Shown piece after piece: positions 24,855 through 33,601 of a stretch of DNA of 39,111 nucleotides. Below the pieces are notes generated by a model. That model had not been told where the DNA came from, searched no databases, and was given only the letters and a program-made list of their open reading frames with translations. The DNA comes from Planctomycetota bacterium. GTDB lineage: Bacteria; Planctomycetota; UBA11346. The first letter of the stretch is position 1. The number at the start of each line of letters is the position of its first letter. The stretch lies in assembly GCA_022841245.1 (NCBI GenBank), contig JALHRW010000023.1:1-39111 (forward strand). Reading direction: 5' to 3'. A program made the position numbers and the translations under genes.

Positions 24855-25754
24855 ATGCCCTCCTGGCAGCCCGTCACCCGTCCGGCCATGCCGGAGCCGG
24901 CTCAGCAGCGCGCGCCGGACTGCGCCATCCTGCGCGTGCCCGGCCTCGGCGGCCTGCACCTGCTGCACGCCACGCGCGATGACCGTGCCACCGGCACGCC
25001 CAGCCGCAGCGAGCACCGCCACGACATCTGGCACTGCGTGGCCTACGCCGCCGGCCGCGGCACCTGCCTGCTCGACGGCGCCGAGATCCAGGTGCGCTCG
25101 CCCTGGATCGTGCTGACCTCGCCCGGCCAGCCCCACTGCTTTTCGCGCCTACCCGGCGAGGACGCGGTCTACCACGAGGTCACCTTCGCCCCCGACCGGC
25201 CCGGCGCCCTCGCCTCGTGGTCGGAGCTGCTGCGCGCCTGGACCGGGGTGCCCTGCGCACTGCCATCGCAGGGGCCGTGCCCGGCGGCCTGCGCCGACGA
25301 CATCGGCGCCATCGCCAGCCGCATCGCCGCGGTGGTGCGCGACGGACGGATGGAAGCCCCGGCCCTGCTGCAGGGCCTGCTCGCCGAGACCCTGCTGTCG
25401 GTGTTCCGCCACCTCGTCGCCGACGCCGAACGGGCCGCGCCCGAGGATCCGGTCGAGTCGGCGCGCCGCTTCATCGAGGCCCACGCCGAGGATCCCATCG
25501 ACCTCGACGCCGTGGCCCGCGCCGCCGGACTGTCGGCCAAGCATCTCGGCCGCGCCTTCGCCGCCCGCTACGGCGATCCGCCGATGCGCTACCGCCGGCG
25601 GCTGCTGATGCGCCGCGCCGCCGTGCTGCTGCGCACCAGCGACGCCCCGGTAGAACGCCTCGCCGCCGGCCTCGGCTTCGACGACTGGCGCTACTTCAGC
25701 CGCTGCTTCCGCGCCGAGCACGGCGTGCCGCCGGCGGTCTACCGGCGTGGCTAA
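24855..25754 (+). CDS. AraC-family regulator 3
   Basis: The protein has 299 residues. The N-terminal sensing domain contains HRHDIWHCVAYAAGRG and SPWIVLTSPGQPHCFSR, a cupin-like metal- or ligand-binding fold. The C-terminal AraC domain has LDAVARAAGLSAKHLGRAFAARYG and then VERLAAGLGFDDWRYFSRCFRAEHGVPPAVYRR. It probably controls the divergent PhyH copy 2 gene. ATG 24855 is preferred over in-frame starts further up; ATG 24888 is another possibility, since the first 11 residues are not conserved-looking. Its end overlaps the aldo-keto reductase gene by 4 nt, tail to tail. Confidence 0.87.
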   Translation: MPSWQPVTRPAMPEPAQQRAPDCAILRVPGLGGLHLLHATRDDRATGTPSRSEHRHDIWHCVAYAAGRGTCLLDGAEIQVRSPWIVLTSPGQPHCFSRLPGEDAVYHEVTFAPDRPGALASWSELLRAWTGVPCALPSQGPCPAACADDIGAIASRIAAVVRDGRMEAPALLQGLLAETLLSVFRHLVADAERAAPEDPVESARRFIEAHAEDPIDLDAVARAAGLSAKHLGRAFAARYGDPPMRYRRRLLMRRAAVLLRTSDAPVERLAAGLGFDDWRYFSRCFRAEHGVPPAVYRRG

Positions 25755-26734
25755 GCGACGATCGCCTCGATCGCCTTGAGTTCATCGGCGCTGAACGGCG
25801 CCGCCTTCAGGCAGCCGACGTTGTCGACGACCTGCTCGGGCTTGCTCGCGCCGATCAGCACCGAGGTGACGCGCTCGTCCTTGAGCAGCCACGACAGCGC
25901 CAGCTGGGCGAGGTTCTGACCACGCGCCTTGGCGATGGCGTCGAGCTTCTGCAGCTTGGCGACCAGCTCCGGCGTGACGCGGTCGGCGCCCATCGCGCCG
26001 TTGCCCTTGCCCAGCGCGGCGCGCGAGTCGGCCGGGATGCCGTTGAGGTACTTGCCGGTCAGCAGGCCCTGGGCCAGCGGCGAGAAGGCGATGACGCCGA
26101 CGCCTTCGCGGCCGGCGGTCGGCAGCACCTCGCGCTCGGCGCCGCGGCCGAGCAGGTTGTAGTACGGCTGGTGGATGGTGATCGGAGCCCAACCGCGCTC
26201 GCGCATGATGTGCACCGAACGCGAGAAGTGCGGATCGGCGTAGTTGGAGATGCCGGCGTAGAGCGCCTTGCCCTGGCGCACGATCGTCTCCAGCGCGCCC
26301 ATCGTCTCCTCCAGCGGCGTGTCGGGGTCGAAGCGATGCGAGTAGAAGATGTCGACGTGGTCGAGGCCGAGGCGCTTGAGCGACTGCTCGCAGCTCTGGA
26401 TGATGGACTTGCGGCTGCCCCACTCGCCATATGGGCCGGGCCACATGCGGTAGCCGGCCTTGGTCGATACCACCAGCTCATGACGTGGCAGGTCCTTCAT
26501 CAGCCGCCCGAACAGTTCCTCGCTGGCACCGGCCGGGCTGCCGTAGTTGTTGGCCAGATCGAAGTGGGTGATGCCGAGATCGAAGGCGCGGTGGACGATG
26601 GCGCGCGAGACCTCGTCGCCGACGTAGCTGCCGGTGCCCTGCCACAAACCGAGGCTGATCGCGGGGAGTTTCAGGCCGCTGCGTCCACAGCGGCGATAGG
26701 GCATGGAATCGTAGCGGGCGGGGTTGGAGGGCAT
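25751..26734 (-). CDS. Aldo-keto reductase, YghZ (L-glyceraldehyde-3-phosphate reductase) type
   Basis: The protein has 327 residues and closely follows E. coli YghZ/Gpr: MPYRRCGRSGLKLPAISLGL, ITHFDLANNYG, VSTKAGYRMWPGPYG, VDIFYSHRFDPDTPLEET, LAQGLLTGKYLNGIP and ALSWLLKDERVTSVLIGAS. The catalytic tetrad is Asp59, Tyr64, Lys92 and His133. These NADPH-dependent enzymes reduce small aldehydes such as L-glyceraldehyde 3-phosphate and methylglyoxal. The ATG at 26734 gives MPSNPARYDSMPYRRCGRSG, which matches the YghZ N-terminus (ANPERYGQMQYRYCGKSG). A 16-nt palindrome just upstream may be its operator. It lies downstream of the pump remnant on the same strand, with a hairpin between. Confidence 0.92.
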   Translation of the reverse strand: MPSNPARYDSMPYRRCGRSGLKLPAISLGLWQGTGSYVGDEVSRAIVHRAFDLGITHFDLANNYGSPAGASEELFGRLMKDLPRHELVVSTKAGYRMWPGPYGEWGSRKSIIQSCEQSLKRLGLDHVDIFYSHRFDPDTPLEETMGALETIVRQGKALYAGISNYADPHFSRSVHIMRERGWAPITIHQPYYNLLGRGAEREVLPTAGREGVGVIAFSPLAQGLLTGKYLNGIPADSRAALGKGNGAMGADRVTPELVAKLQKLDAIAKARGQNLAQLALSWLLKDERVTSVLIGASKPEQVVDNVGCLKAAPFSADELKAIEAIVA

Positions 26735-26751
26735 GGGCCACAGACTCGGAA

Positions 26752-26767
26752 TGATCCGCACGGATCA
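26752..26767 (-). promoter_or_regulatory. 16-nt palindrome upstream of the aldo-keto reductase
   Basis: TGATCCG and CGGATCA are perfect inverted arms separated by 2 nt, located 17 nt upstream of the reductase start. The spacing is typical of a dimeric regulator site or a site over the promoter. The binding protein is unknown. Confidence 0.4.
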
Positions 26768-26793
26768 ACCCCGGAGCCGCGTAAGGCCCCGCT

Positions 26794-26818
26794 CCGCGTC
26801 CGCCGGCCGCGGACGCGG
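26794..26818 (-). terminator. GC-rich hairpin after the pump remnant
   Basis: CCGCGTCCGC (26794-26803) and GCGGACGCGG (26809-26818) form a perfect 10-bp stem with a 5-nt loop, starting 5 nt after the stop of the pump remnant. There is no T-tract. Its location suggests it was the terminator of the former second pump gene. Confidence 0.45.
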
Positions 26819-26823
26819 TGCTC

Positions 26824-26947
26824 TCAGGACTGCGGATGCCGGCCGCTGACCTTGGCCGCCTTCTCCGCCATCTCGGCGACGTGCTGTGCGGCCGAAGTAG
26901 CCGGCGAGCGTGTCGTGGATCTCGGCCGGCCTGACCCCCTGCGCCAG
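26824..26947 (-). pseudogene. Remnant of a second RND efflux pump gene, internally deleted
   Basis: Two pieces of the RND pump gene are present. Positions 26888-26947 match 31316-31375 of the intact gene over 60 nt with two mismatches and encode LAQGVRPAEIHDTLAGYFGR. Positions 26862-26886 match 30391-30415 of its 3' end over 25 nt without mismatch, and encode QHVAEMAE. Exactly 900 nt lying between these segments in the intact gene are missing here, with a single base between the pieces. The join is out of frame. The tail then runs on as KAAKVSGRHPQS to a stop at 26824, unlike the intact gene's end (RAHVKP). It is a dead fragment on the same strand as the intact pump, 30 nt from the end of the kinase gene. 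Confidence 0.8.
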
Positions 26948-26978
26948 CCACACCGGCTGGCAAGCCCGCATCGCCGCA

Positions 26979-29900
26979 TCAACCCACGGCGAGACGGAAG
27001 CCGAGGTCGCTCCTGCCGTCACCGAGGCTGTTGCTATAACGCCTGCCCGACCTGGCGAAGCCGGCGAAGCCGACCCAGCTGCCTCCGCGGACGATGCGGC
27101 TGGTGCCGCTCGCCGGCCCGGTCGGATCGTATTGCTCGTCAGGGCTGTAGCTGCCCCACCAATCGGCGCACCACTCCAGCACCTGACCGTGCATGTCGTA
27201 CAGGCCCCAGGGATTGGGTGGCAGCTGGCCCACCGGATGGGTCATGCGCCCGGCGTTGTCGACATACCACATCTGCGCGCCATCGGCCTCCTCGCCGTAG
27301 CTATAGGCGCTGCTGGTGCCAGCCCGGCAGGCGTATTCCCACTGCGCCTCGCTCGGCAACCCGCAGGGTAGGCCGGTCTCCTCCTGCAGCCGCGTGACGA
27401 ATGCCTGCACGTCGAACCAGGATACGTCGACAATCGGACGTAGGTCGTCGTCGGCGTGGACCTCGCCCAGGCGGTAGCCCATGATCTCCAGCCACTGCCG
27501 CTGCGTCACCGGATAGATCCCGAGATGGAAGCTGCGCGTCAGCGTGACGCGATGGACCGGGCTGTCCGTCGGACTGCCGGACGCATCGCCCATCAGGAAC
27601 GTGCCGGCGTCGATGCGCCGCAGCACCAGACGGGTGGTCCGCCAAGCGTCGGTGCCGGGCAGGTCCGCGATGGCGTCGGCCTGCTCGACGGTTCCCCGCT
27701 CCAGGTCGATGACCGCATAGCGCGCCGTAGGACGGACCGCTTCCGCCCGTCGGCAGCGGCGCCGCAGGTCGCGCTGCAGCTGCGAAGCAAGATGCGGCAG
27801 CGACGGATAGCGCCCGGCCAGGGCGGTGATGTCCGCGATCATCGCCTCCTGCGCCACTGCCGGTGCCGCCAACGGCAGGGCGGCGATGCGCTCGCGTAGC
27901 GCCGCCACTTCCAGGCGGGGCAGCGCCTCGCGCTCGTAGCGCACCTGCCGCAGCCAGAACACGGCCGCCTCCACGCCGCCGCTTCCGGCCCAGGAGGCCG
28001 CCAGCTGCAGCATGGCTTGCACGTCGCCGTGCCCGTCATCCGCCGCAGGCTGGCGCGAGAGGATGTCGACGCAGCGGTTCCTGATGAACTGGCGGAACAG
28101 GCGCTCGAGCATGCTGCCGCTCGCTCGTCCACCCAGTCCCGACAGACCGCCAGCAAGTTGCGTCGCCACCGCGAACCAGTTCGGGACGGCCGGGGATGGC
28201 TCCGGCCGACCGGCTCCGTCCATCGCCCGGTCGAAGGCGAAGTCGAGGACGGCCTGCCAGCGGTGCCCGGCGCTACCACCGGAGGGCAGCGCGGCGGCGA
28301 CCTGCGCACGGAGATAGGCCGCCGCCTGCACATCGCCGACGCCGGGATCGGCCGCTTCCCAGGCGATGGCCTGCGTCTCGCCGATGATGGCCAGCGGCGC
28401 CGTGCGCGGGTCGGAGCGCAAGCCTGCGAAGACCTCGCGGGCTTCGCCGGATCGTCCCAGCCGCGCCAGGCACAGACCCATGCGCAAGCGGGCCTGACGC
28501 CCCTCGGCCCGGGTCGGGTGCGTCTCGGCGATCTCACGGTAGACCGCCAAGGCCTTGGCGAAATGCCCCTCGCCATAGAGCAGCTCGGGAGCCTCCAGCA
28601 CTGAGACCTGCACCGGCTTGCCGCGCGATTCGATGATGATGTCGCTGAAGCAGGCCCCCTCGCCGTAGGCATACAGTCCAGCATGGCCGCCGGACAGCGG
28701 TACAGGATCCCGCCAGCGCAGCACCTGCTCGCCGTCGACCAGCAGCCGCACCACGCCGGCCGCCACCTCCGCCACCAGGCGGTAGCGGCGACCCGGTTCG
28801 GGACGCAAACCATCGATCCGCTGCACATCCAGCTGATGCCGCGACAGGTTCGCGCAGGCCTGGGCCTTGCCGCCGAACTGCAGGCAGTAGCCGTCCCGCT
28901 TCGAGCGTCGCGCGTCGGCGACCCCGAACGAACACAGTTGGATCGACAGTTCCGCCTGACTGCCCGCGAGGCACCAGGCCGTGCACGAGAGGCGGAGGTC
29001 CCCCGCGAACGGTTCGCGAAACAGCAGCAGTCGGTCCTGTTCGCCGCCGACCGCCTGCAGCACCCCCGCGTGCGAGCGCCACAAGGACGTCTTCACGCCC
29101 CAGGCCTCATCCCACCGATCCAGGGAAGTCGGCGCGTCGAAGACGGGCCGCGCGACCACCCGCCAGCGCGGGGTCCCATCCAGCCAGGCGGTGAGATCCT
29201 CGCCCAGTTCGCGGCAGGAGTCGTAGCGATCGTCCGGGCGTGGCGCCAGCGCCCGCCGCGCGATCAGGGACAGTTCGTCGGGGATATCCCGCTCCGGCGC
29301 ACGATCCTGCGGATCGTCCAATCCCCCCGCACGGATGGCGCGGAACTGCGCCGACAAGCTCTCGGCCGTGTACGGCACCGTGCCGGTGAGGATCTGGTAG
29401 AGGATCGCACCCAGGGCGTAGACGTCGGTGCGCTGGTCGTGGTCGACGCTGCCGCTGGCCTGTTCGGGCGCCATGTAGGCCGGCGTGCCGAGATGCTCGC
29501 CCGCCATGGTCAGGCCGCTGGATGCCGTCTCCGACGAATCACCCGGCACCGTCCACGGGCGGATCGGCGACTCGCCGTCACCGCTGCCACCCCAGGCCGA
29601 GGTCGACGGACGGAGTCCATCCGCCATCGCGTCCGCTTCGCCTGTCATCAGCGTCATCGCCGACGCGGCGTCCGCGTCCGGCCGCCCTTGCATGATCGTC
29701 TCGGCAATGTCCGCCGGCGGCAGGGCCACTGCCGACTCGTCCAGGATGGTTCCTGCGCTGGCAGGCGAGTCCGGAGCCCGGTCGAGATTGCGGCCCAGCA
29801 CCTTGGCCAGACCCCAGTCGACGACGTAGACCTCGCCATAATCACCGCACATGATGTTCTGCGGCTTGAGGTCACGGTGGATGACGCCGCGGGCGTGCGC

Positions 29901-30296
29901 GTAGCTCAGCGCCTGGCACACCGACACCAGCACGGTCACCAGGCGGCGCAGGCTCCACGCCGCCGGGTCCTCATCCCCGCCAGAGCGCAAGATCGCGGAC
30001 AGCGTCCGCCCGCGGATCCGCTTCATGGTGTAGTACCACCGCCCGTGCTCGTCCTGGCCCAGGCTGTAGACCGGCGGGATGCCCGGATGCTGCAGCTGGC
30101 CGGTAATCCGGCCCTCGGCGATGAAGCGGGCGAGATGCTGGTCGCCACCACGCCCCTTGCGCGCGACCTTCAGCGCCAATTCACGGTCGAATGCCGTGTC
30201 CCGGACCTTCAGCACCTGGCCCATGCCGCCCATGCCCAGCTCGCCCTCGACAGGATACCCCGCCATCGCCTCGGGCAGCGCATCCGGTTCCGGCAT
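26979..30296 (-). CDS. Multidomain Ser/Thr protein kinase with concanavalin/TPR region and FGE-like domain
   Basis: The protein has 1105 residues. Residues 12-380 are a Hanks-type kinase: glycine loop GELGMGGMGQV, Lys43, catalytic HRDLKPQN with Asp142, and DWG (Asp160) in place of DFG. An activation segment of about 115 residues, unusually long and rich in Ser/Thr, precedes APE at 276-278. Residues about 400-565 look like a concanavalin/LamG-type beta-sandwich. Residues about 575-830 are TPR-like helices. Residues about 870-1105 are a sulfatase-modifying-factor (FGE) domain (DAGTFLMGDASGSPTDSPVH, RIVRGGSWVGFAGFARSGRR). The two FGE active-site cysteines are absent near RGGSW, so it is probably a binding module. 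There is no membrane segment. Start ATG 30296. Confidence 0.87.
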   Translation of the reverse strand: MPEPDALPEAMAGYPVEGELGMGGMGQVLKVRDTAFDRELALKVARKGRGGDQHLARFIAEGRITGQLQHPGIPPVYSLGQDEHGRWYYTMKRIRGRTLSAILRSGGDEDPAAWSLRRLVTVLVSVCQALSYAHARGVIHRDLKPQNIMCGDYGEVYVVDWGLAKVLGRNLDRAPDSPASAGTILDESAVALPPADIAETIMQGRPDADAASAMTLMTGEADAMADGLRPSTSAWGGSGDGESPIRPWTVPGDSSETASSGLTMAGEHLGTPAYMAPEQASGSVDHDQRTDVYALGAILYQILTGTVPYTAESLSAQFRAIRAGGLDDPQDRAPERDIPDELSLIARRALAPRPDDRYDSCRELGEDLTAWLDGTPRWRVVARPVFDAPTSLDRWDEAWGVKTSLWRSHAGVLQAVGGEQDRLLLFREPFAGDLRLSCTAWCLAGSQAELSIQLCSFGVADARRSKRDGYCLQFGGKAQACANLSRHQLDVQRIDGLRPEPGRRYRLVAEVAAGVVRLLVDGEQVLRWRDPVPLSGGHAGLYAYGEGACFSDIIIESRGKPVQVSVLEAPELLYGEGHFAKALAVYREIAETHPTRAEGRQARLRMGLCLARLGRSGEAREVFAGLRSDPRTAPLAIIGETQAIAWEAADPGVGDVQAAAYLRAQVAAALPSGGSAGHRWQAVLDFAFDRAMDGAGRPEPSPAVPNWFAVATQLAGGLSGLGGRASGSMLERLFRQFIRNRCVDILSRQPAADDGHGDVQAMLQLAASWAGSGGVEAAVFWLRQVRYEREALPRLEVAALRERIAALPLAAPAVAQEAMIADITALAGRYPSLPHLASQLQRDLRRRCRRAEAVRPTARYAVIDLERGTVEQADAIADLPGTDAWRTTRLVLRRIDAGTFLMGDASGSPTDSPVHRVTLTRSFHLGIYPVTQRQWLEIMGYRLGEVHADDDLRPIVDVSWFDVQAFVTRLQEETGLPCGLPSEAQWEYACRAGTSSAYSYGEEADGAQMWYVDNAGRMTHPVGQLPPNPWGLYDMHGQVLEWCADWWGSYSPDEQYDPTGPASGTSRIVRGGSWVGFAGFARSGRRYSNSLGDGRSDLGFRLAVG

Positions 30297-30370
30297 GAAA
30301 CCTCCATCGAGACCGGAGTTCCCGGCCGGTACAGTATGGCTGCCCGGCCGGGTGCGGGCAAGGCCGTGCT

Positions 30371-33300
30371 CTACGGCTTGACGTGGGCCCTCTCCGCCAT
30401 CTCGGCGACGTGCTGCGCCTCCTCCTGCTCCTCCAGGTCGTGGACGTTGTGCAGCTTGCCGCCGAACAGCCGCCGCAGCACGTGGTAGAACACCGGGGTG
30501 AAGTTCAGGCCGAAGATGGTCACGCCGATCATGCCGAAGAACACCACCATGCCGGTTGCCTTGCGCAGTTCCGAGCCTGCGCCGCTGGCCAGCACGAGCG
30601 GCAGCACGCCGAGGATGAAGGCGATCGACGTCATGACCACTGGGCGCAGACGCAGGCGGCAGGCCTCCATCACCGCGTCGTAGGGCGATAGGCCACGGTG
30701 GATCTCGGCATCACGTGCGAACTCCACCACCAGGATGGCGTTCTTGCAGGCCAGGCCGATCAGCACGATCAGACCGATCTGCGTCATGATGCTGTTGTCG
30801 GGGATCGCTTGGCCGGCGAAAACCATGGTCCAGATGCCCGCCAGCGCCGCGAGCGCGGTCAGCGGCACCACCAGGATGATGGCCAGGGGCAGGACCAGCG
30901 ACTCGTAGAACGCAGCCAGGACGAGGAACACCAGCAGCACGCACAACGGCAGAACCAGGGCGGCGGTGTCGCCGGCAATGACCTGCTGGTAGGTGATCTC
31001 GGTCCATTCCCAGCCCACGCCCGGCGGCAGCGTCTTGGCGAGGATCTCTTCCATTGCCACCTTGGCCTCGTCGCCGCTGCGGCCGGGCGCCGGTCCGCCG
31101 TTGATGTCGAGGGCGATGTAGGTGTTGTAGCTCTGCACACGGTCGGGACCGGCCGTCTCGCGCACGCTGACGAAGGTGGTCAGCGGCACCATCTTGCCGC
31201 TCCCGGTGCGCACCATCGCCCGATCGAGGTCGTCGAGCCGGTCGCGGAAGCCGGCATCGCCCGTCACCGTCACCTGATAGGTGCGGTTGAAGCGGTTGAA
31301 GTCGTTGGCGTAGTAGCGGCCGAAGTAGCCGGCGAGCGCGTCGTGGATCTCGGCCGGCCGGACCCCCTGCGCCAGGGCCTTGGGGGTGTCGATGTCCACC
31401 GCCACGCGCGGCACGCCGAGGGTCGAATAGGTGATCACCTGGAACAGGCGCGGATCGGCCGCCGCCGCGCCCATGACCGCATTGCCGGCGGCGAACAGGC
31501 CGGGCAGGCCGACGTCGCCCTTGTCCTGCAGGTACAGGCGGAAGCCGCCGGTGGTGCCCAGGCCGAGGATCGGCGGCAGCGGCAGGGCCAGACCGAAGGA
31601 ATCGGCGACCTGCATGTACTGCATGTTGAGCCGGATGGCGACCGCCGGCATCGGCGACGGGCCGTCCGGCTTCGGCCGGTCCTTGAACGGCTTGAGGCCG
31701 ATGAACATCAGCCCGAAGTTCGACTGCGGCACGAAGCCGTTGATCGACAGGCCGGCGAACTGCACCACGCGGTCGACCTCGGGATCGGCCAGGGCGATGC
31801 GTCCCATCTCGCGCACCACCTTCTCGGTACGCTCCAGCGAGGCACCGTCGGGCAGCTTGGCGAAGGCGATGAGGAAGCCCTTGTCCTGCTGCGGGATGAA
31901 CGAAGTCGGCGTCATCTTGAACAGGCTGTAGCCGGCAAACACCAGCAGGCCGTAGACCGCCAGCGAGAGGCCGGCCTTGCGCACCACGCCGCGCACCGTC
32001 GCGGCGTAGCCGGCACTGGCCGAGGCGAACAGGCGGTTGAAGCCGGCGAAGAAGCCGCCGAGCAGCGCGCCGCCCGGACGGTGCCCGGGCTGGTGCGGCT
32101 TGAGGATGAGGGCGGCCAGGGCCGGCGACAGGGTCAGCGAGTTGAAGGCCGAGATCACCGTCGAGATGGCGATGGTCAGCGCGAACTGCTGGTAGAAGCG
32201 TCCCGACAGGCCGCCGATCAGGGCGGTGGGGATGAACACCGAGGCGAGCACCAGGGTGATCGCCAGGATCGGTCCCGACACCTCGCGCATCGCCTGCCGC
32301 GTCGCCTCGCGCGGGCTCTTGCCCAGGGCGATATGCCGTTCGACGTTCTCGACCACGACGATGGCGTCATCGACGACGATGCCGATGGCCAGGACCAGGC
32401 CGAACAGGGTCAGGGAGTTGACGGTGAAGCCGAGGGCGAGCATCACCGCGAAGGTGCCGATCACCGACACCGGCACGGCGGCCAGCGGGATGATCGAGGC
32501 ACGCCAGGTCTGCAGGAAGAGGATGACGACCAGCACGACCAGGGCGATCGCCTCGGCCAGGGTGATGACAACCTGGCTGATCGAATCGCGTACGAAAGTC
32601 GTCGGATCGTAGACCACGCTTGAAGATACCCCGGGCGGCAGCGTGGGAGCCAGGCGCAACATCGTCGCCTGGACCGCGTCCGACACCGCCAGGGCGTTGC
32701 TGCCCGGCTCCTGCATGACCGGGATCAGCACCGCTCCGCGGTTGTTGAGCATGCCAAGCACACCGTAGCCATCGGCGCCGATCTCGACGCGCGCCACCTC
32801 GTCGAGTCGGACCTGGCGGCCCTCAGCGGTGCGGCGGACGATGATGGCGCCGAACTCCTCAGCCGTGCTGAGGCGGCCCTGGCTGGTGATGGTCAGCTCG
32901 AAGGACGAGCCGGCCGGTGCCGGCTGCTGACCGAGCGAGCCGGCGGCGACCTGCAGGTTCTGCTCGCGGATCGCCCCGACCACGTCCGACGGGGTGAGGC
33001 TGCGCGCCGCCATGCGCTCGGGGTCGAGCCACACGCGCATGGCGTACTCGCCGGCGCCGAAAATCTGGGCATCGCTGACGCCGGGCACGCGCATCAGTTC
33101 GTCGCGGAGACGGAGGCGCGCGAAGTTGGCGAGATCCAGCGTGCTGATGCCCTGCTCCGGCACGCTCAGGCCGATGACCATGAGCATGTTCGGCGACTGC
33201 TTCTCGGCGGTCACGCCGAGGCGGCGCACCTCCTCGGGCAGGCGCGGCGTCGCGCGCTGGATGCGGTTCTGCACATCAGTCAGCACGCGGTCGAGGTCGG

Positions 33301-33598
33301 TGCCGAGGTGGAACGTCAGCGTCAGCTGCATCGTCCCGTCCGGCGTCGACTGGCTGCCCATGTAGAGCAGGCCTTCGAGTCCGGTCATCTGCTGCTCGAG
33401 CGGACCGGCGACAGTGGTGGCCACCGTCTCCGGACTGGCGCCGGGATAGACCGCGACGATGCCGATGCTCGGCGGCACCACTTCGGGGTATTCGCTGACC
33501 GGCAGGCGGGTCAGGGCGAGGCCGCCCAGCAGCGTGACGAGCAGCGAGACGACGATGGCCAGGATCGGCCGGTCGATGAAGAACAGCGGCAGGCGCAC
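30371..33598 (-). CDS. RND multidrug efflux pump, HAE1 family inner-membrane transporter
   Basis: The protein has 1075 residues with the duplicated 6+6 membrane-helix and large periplasmic-loop layout of AcrB/MexB. It starts RLPLFFIDRPILAIVVSLLV and has the proton-relay pair in GIVVDDAIVVVENVERH, with FAVMLALGFTVNSLTLFGL just before. SEYPEVVPPSIGIVAVYPGA and DKGFLIAFAKLPDGASLERT are typical. It exports drugs, solvents or other amphiphiles using the proton gradient. The start is a GTG, 3 nt after the membrane-fusion protein stop, with GGGAAG as ribosome binding site. No outer-membrane TolC-like partner is encoded next to it. A short region of this gene has a near-identical copy at 26888-26947. 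Confidence 0.95.
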   Translation of the reverse strand: MRLPLFFIDRPILAIVVSLLVTLLGGLALTRLPVSEYPEVVPPSIGIVAVYPGASPETVATTVAGPLEQQMTGLEGLLYMGSQSTPDGTMQLTLTFHLGTDLDRVLTDVQNRIQRATPRLPEEVRRLGVTAEKQSPNMLMVIGLSVPEQGISTLDLANFARLRLRDELMRVPGVSDAQIFGAGEYAMRVWLDPERMAARSLTPSDVVGAIREQNLQVAAGSLGQQPAPAGSSFELTITSQGRLSTAEEFGAIIVRRTAEGRQVRLDEVARVEIGADGYGVLGMLNNRGAVLIPVMQEPGSNALAVSDAVQATMLRLAPTLPPGVSSSVVYDPTTFVRDSISQVVITLAEAIALVVLVVILFLQTWRASIIPLAAVPVSVIGTFAVMLALGFTVNSLTLFGLVLAIGIVVDDAIVVVENVERHIALGKSPREATRQAMREVSGPILAITLVLASVFIPTALIGGLSGRFYQQFALTIAISTVISAFNSLTLSPALAALILKPHQPGHRPGGALLGGFFAGFNRLFASASAGYAATVRGVVRKAGLSLAVYGLLVFAGYSLFKMTPTSFIPQQDKGFLIAFAKLPDGASLERTEKVVREMGRIALADPEVDRVVQFAGLSINGFVPQSNFGLMFIGLKPFKDRPKPDGPSPMPAVAIRLNMQYMQVADSFGLALPLPPILGLGTTGGFRLYLQDKGDVGLPGLFAAGNAVMGAAAADPRLFQVITYSTLGVPRVAVDIDTPKALAQGVRPAEIHDALAGYFGRYYANDFNRFNRTYQVTVTGDAGFRDRLDDLDRAMVRTGSGKMVPLTTFVSVRETAGPDRVQSYNTYIALDINGGPAPGRSGDEAKVAMEEILAKTLPPGVGWEWTEITYQQVIAGDTAALVLPLCVLLVFLVLAAFYESLVLPLAIILVVPLTALAALAGIWTMVFAGQAIPDNSIMTQIGLIVLIGLACKNAILVVEFARDAEIHRGLSPYDAVMEACRLRLRPVVMTSIAFILGVLPLVLASGAGSELRKATGMVVFFGMIGVTIFGLNFTPVFYHVLRRLFGGKLHNVHDLEEQEEAQHVAEMAERAHVKP

Positions 33599-33601
33599 GG
33601 G

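Noticed and set aside
26979-27700. Active formylglycine-generating enzyme
   Set aside because: The cysteines required for catalysis are not present around RGGSWVGFAGFARSGRR, and no sulfatase gene is in the window.
28683-30488. 601-codon plus-strand frame opposite the kinase
   Set aside because: It is antisense to clear kinase motifs and has no domain of its own.
30698-32623. 641-codon plus-strand frame opposite the RND pump gene
   Set aside because: It is rich in Gln/Asp/Gly/His/Arg in the pattern typical of the complement of hydrophobic membrane codons. The pump gene on the other strand is unambiguous.
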